Positions 6,457 to 6,794 of a DNA stretch of 6,794 nt are shown here, in pieces (position 1 is the first letter of the stretch; each line of letters begins with the position of its first letter). The stretch is from an uncultured Rhodobiaceae bacterium. GTDB lineage: Bacteria > Pseudomonadota > Alphaproteobacteria > RS24. Below the pieces are notes generated by a model. It did no database searches. It had not been told where the DNA came from and saw only the letters and a program-made list of their open reading frames with translations. The translations under genes and the position numbers were made by a program. Location of the stretch: assembly GCA_913020275.1 (NCBI GenBank), contig CAJWBV010000045.1:1-6794 (forward strand), in the 5' to 3' direction.

Positions 6457-6485
6457 ACCATATGAGACGCACTGCCGTGTGTCAA
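6457..6485 (-). promoter_or_regulatory. Sigma70-type promoter of rpmJ
   Basis: On the minus strand, a perfect TTGACA (6480-6485) is followed after an ideal 17-base spacer by TATGGT (6457-6462, four of six). Transcription would start near 6450, giving a leader of about 46 bases. A 14-bp dyad lies directly upstream of the -35 box. The promoter may also drive the two enzyme genes downstream of rpmJ. Confidence 0.7.
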
Positions 6486-6489
6486 GCCT

Positions 6490-6503
6490 GACAAGAGCTT
6501 GTC
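6490..6503. promoter_or_regulatory. Dyad GACAAG-AG-CTTGTC upstream of rpmJ promoter
   Basis: Six-base perfect inverted repeat arms (6490-6495 and 6498-6503) are separated by two bases. The dyad starts four bases upstream of the rpmJ -35 box, a position suited to an activator or to regulating both divergent genes. It does not match a regulator site I recognise. With no T tract, it is unlikely to be a terminator. Confidence 0.4.
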
Positions 6504-6556
6504 TCTATAGGATTTCTAAGGTTGAAAGCGCAAGGCCGCCAGTTTGATTATCGGGC

Positions 6557-6584
6557 TTCACAAACAACGATTTTTATGTAGATT
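6557..6584 (+). promoter_or_regulatory. Weak candidate promoter for the rightmost hydrolase-like gene
   Basis: TTCACA (6557-6562, five of six to the -35 box) and TAGATT (6579-6584, four of six to the -10 box) are separated by 16 bases. This would give a leader of about 18 bases before ATG 6609. A promoter is expected in this divergent region, but the match is modest. Confidence 0.35.
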
Positions 6585-6608
6585 GTGCGCCAATCTTAGG
6601 AGTTTTTC

Positions 6609-6794
6609 ATGAAAGCGCTGAATGGTGGTCAGCAGGACCTGCTTCCGGCTGGAGAACGCATTGATGAGCCCCCACAATGGTTCCGCGATGCTCTCGATAA
6701 TGCGCCACAAGACCATTTTGTCGCCTATCGGCAAACCAACCTGCACTATCGGCAATGGCATGGGCCGAGCGCCGATACACTCAATATTGTGCTG
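6609..6794 (+). CDS. N-terminus of a probable alpha/beta hydrolase (runs off right edge)
   Basis: ATG 6609-6611 has a strong ribosome binding site, AGGAG at 6598-6602 with a 6-base spacer, and the frame stays open for 62 codons to the window end. The visible sequence is a polar lead (1-34), then HFVAYRQTNLHYRQWHG (36-52) and a hydrophobic strand beginning LNIVL (58-62). This pattern, a substrate-facing strand 'xLHYRxWG' followed by a strand that normally leads into the HG oxyanion motif, is typical of the start of alpha/beta hydrolases. The catalytic residues are outside the window, so this is inference from a short match. There is no signal peptide. It diverges from rpmJ. Confidence 0.6.
   Translation, partial: MKALNGGQQDLLPAGERIDEPPQWFRDALDNAPQDHFVAYRQTNLHYRQWHGPSADTLNIVL

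Noticed and set aside
6405..6494. N-terminal extension of rpmJ (30 extra codons)
   Set aside because: It would cover the promoter -10 box, leader and the GGAGG ribosome binding site, and L36 homologues start at MKVR.

Overview
The window looks like ordinary chromosomal core sequence from an alphaproteobacterium. The lineage signs are a COQ9-family gene divergent from rpsU, a three-gene proton-translocating transhydrogenase (pntAA-pntAB-pntB), a 50-residue aa3-type cytochrome oxidase subunit IV-like gene in front of it, and a 41-residue ribosomal protein L36 of the cysteine-free type. Base composition is moderate in GC by eye and uniform. I see no mobile element, tRNA, rRNA or CRISPR. I cannot name a genus.

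Left end (1-1111). A COQ9-family ubiquinone biosynthesis gene runs leftward and leaves the window a few residues before its expected end. A 168-bp divergent intergenic region separates it from rpsU (S21) on the plus strand. That region holds a five-codon upstream ORF whose stop lies in a perfect hairpin, and a second small hairpin followed by a T run just before the rpsU ribosome binding site. rpsU ends at a hairpin that works as a terminator on both strands.

Centre (1112-4394). A leftward operon reads: promoter, subunit IV-like mini-protein, pntAA, pntAB, pntB, shared terminator. The transhydrogenase uses the proton gradient to drive hydride transfer from NADH to NADP+. The first gene belongs to a family associated with the terminal oxidase, so the operon places a respiratory mini-subunit with an NADPH-producing proton machine. 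The start codons of pntAA and pntB are best moved downstream to match the visible ribosome binding sites. PntAA carries an odd 47-residue Lys/Ala/Pro/Arg tail.

Right end (4436-6794). Running leftward are rpmJ (L36), an alpha/beta hydrolase with an N-terminal membrane anchor, and an N-formylglutamate amidohydrolase family protein. The last two overlap by one base. rpmJ has a good sigma70-type promoter, and no terminator is visible between rpmJ and the hydrolase, so all three may share a transcript. Divergent from rpmJ, a plus-strand gene begins at 6609 and runs off the right edge. Its 62 visible residues resemble the start of a second alpha/beta hydrolase.

I found no convincing new multi-gene system. 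The most unusual items are the histone-like tail on PntAA, the small regulatory-looking structures at the COQ9/rpsU junction, a palindrome abutting the rpmJ promoter, and a circularly permuted 17-base repeat ahead of the transhydrogenase operon.
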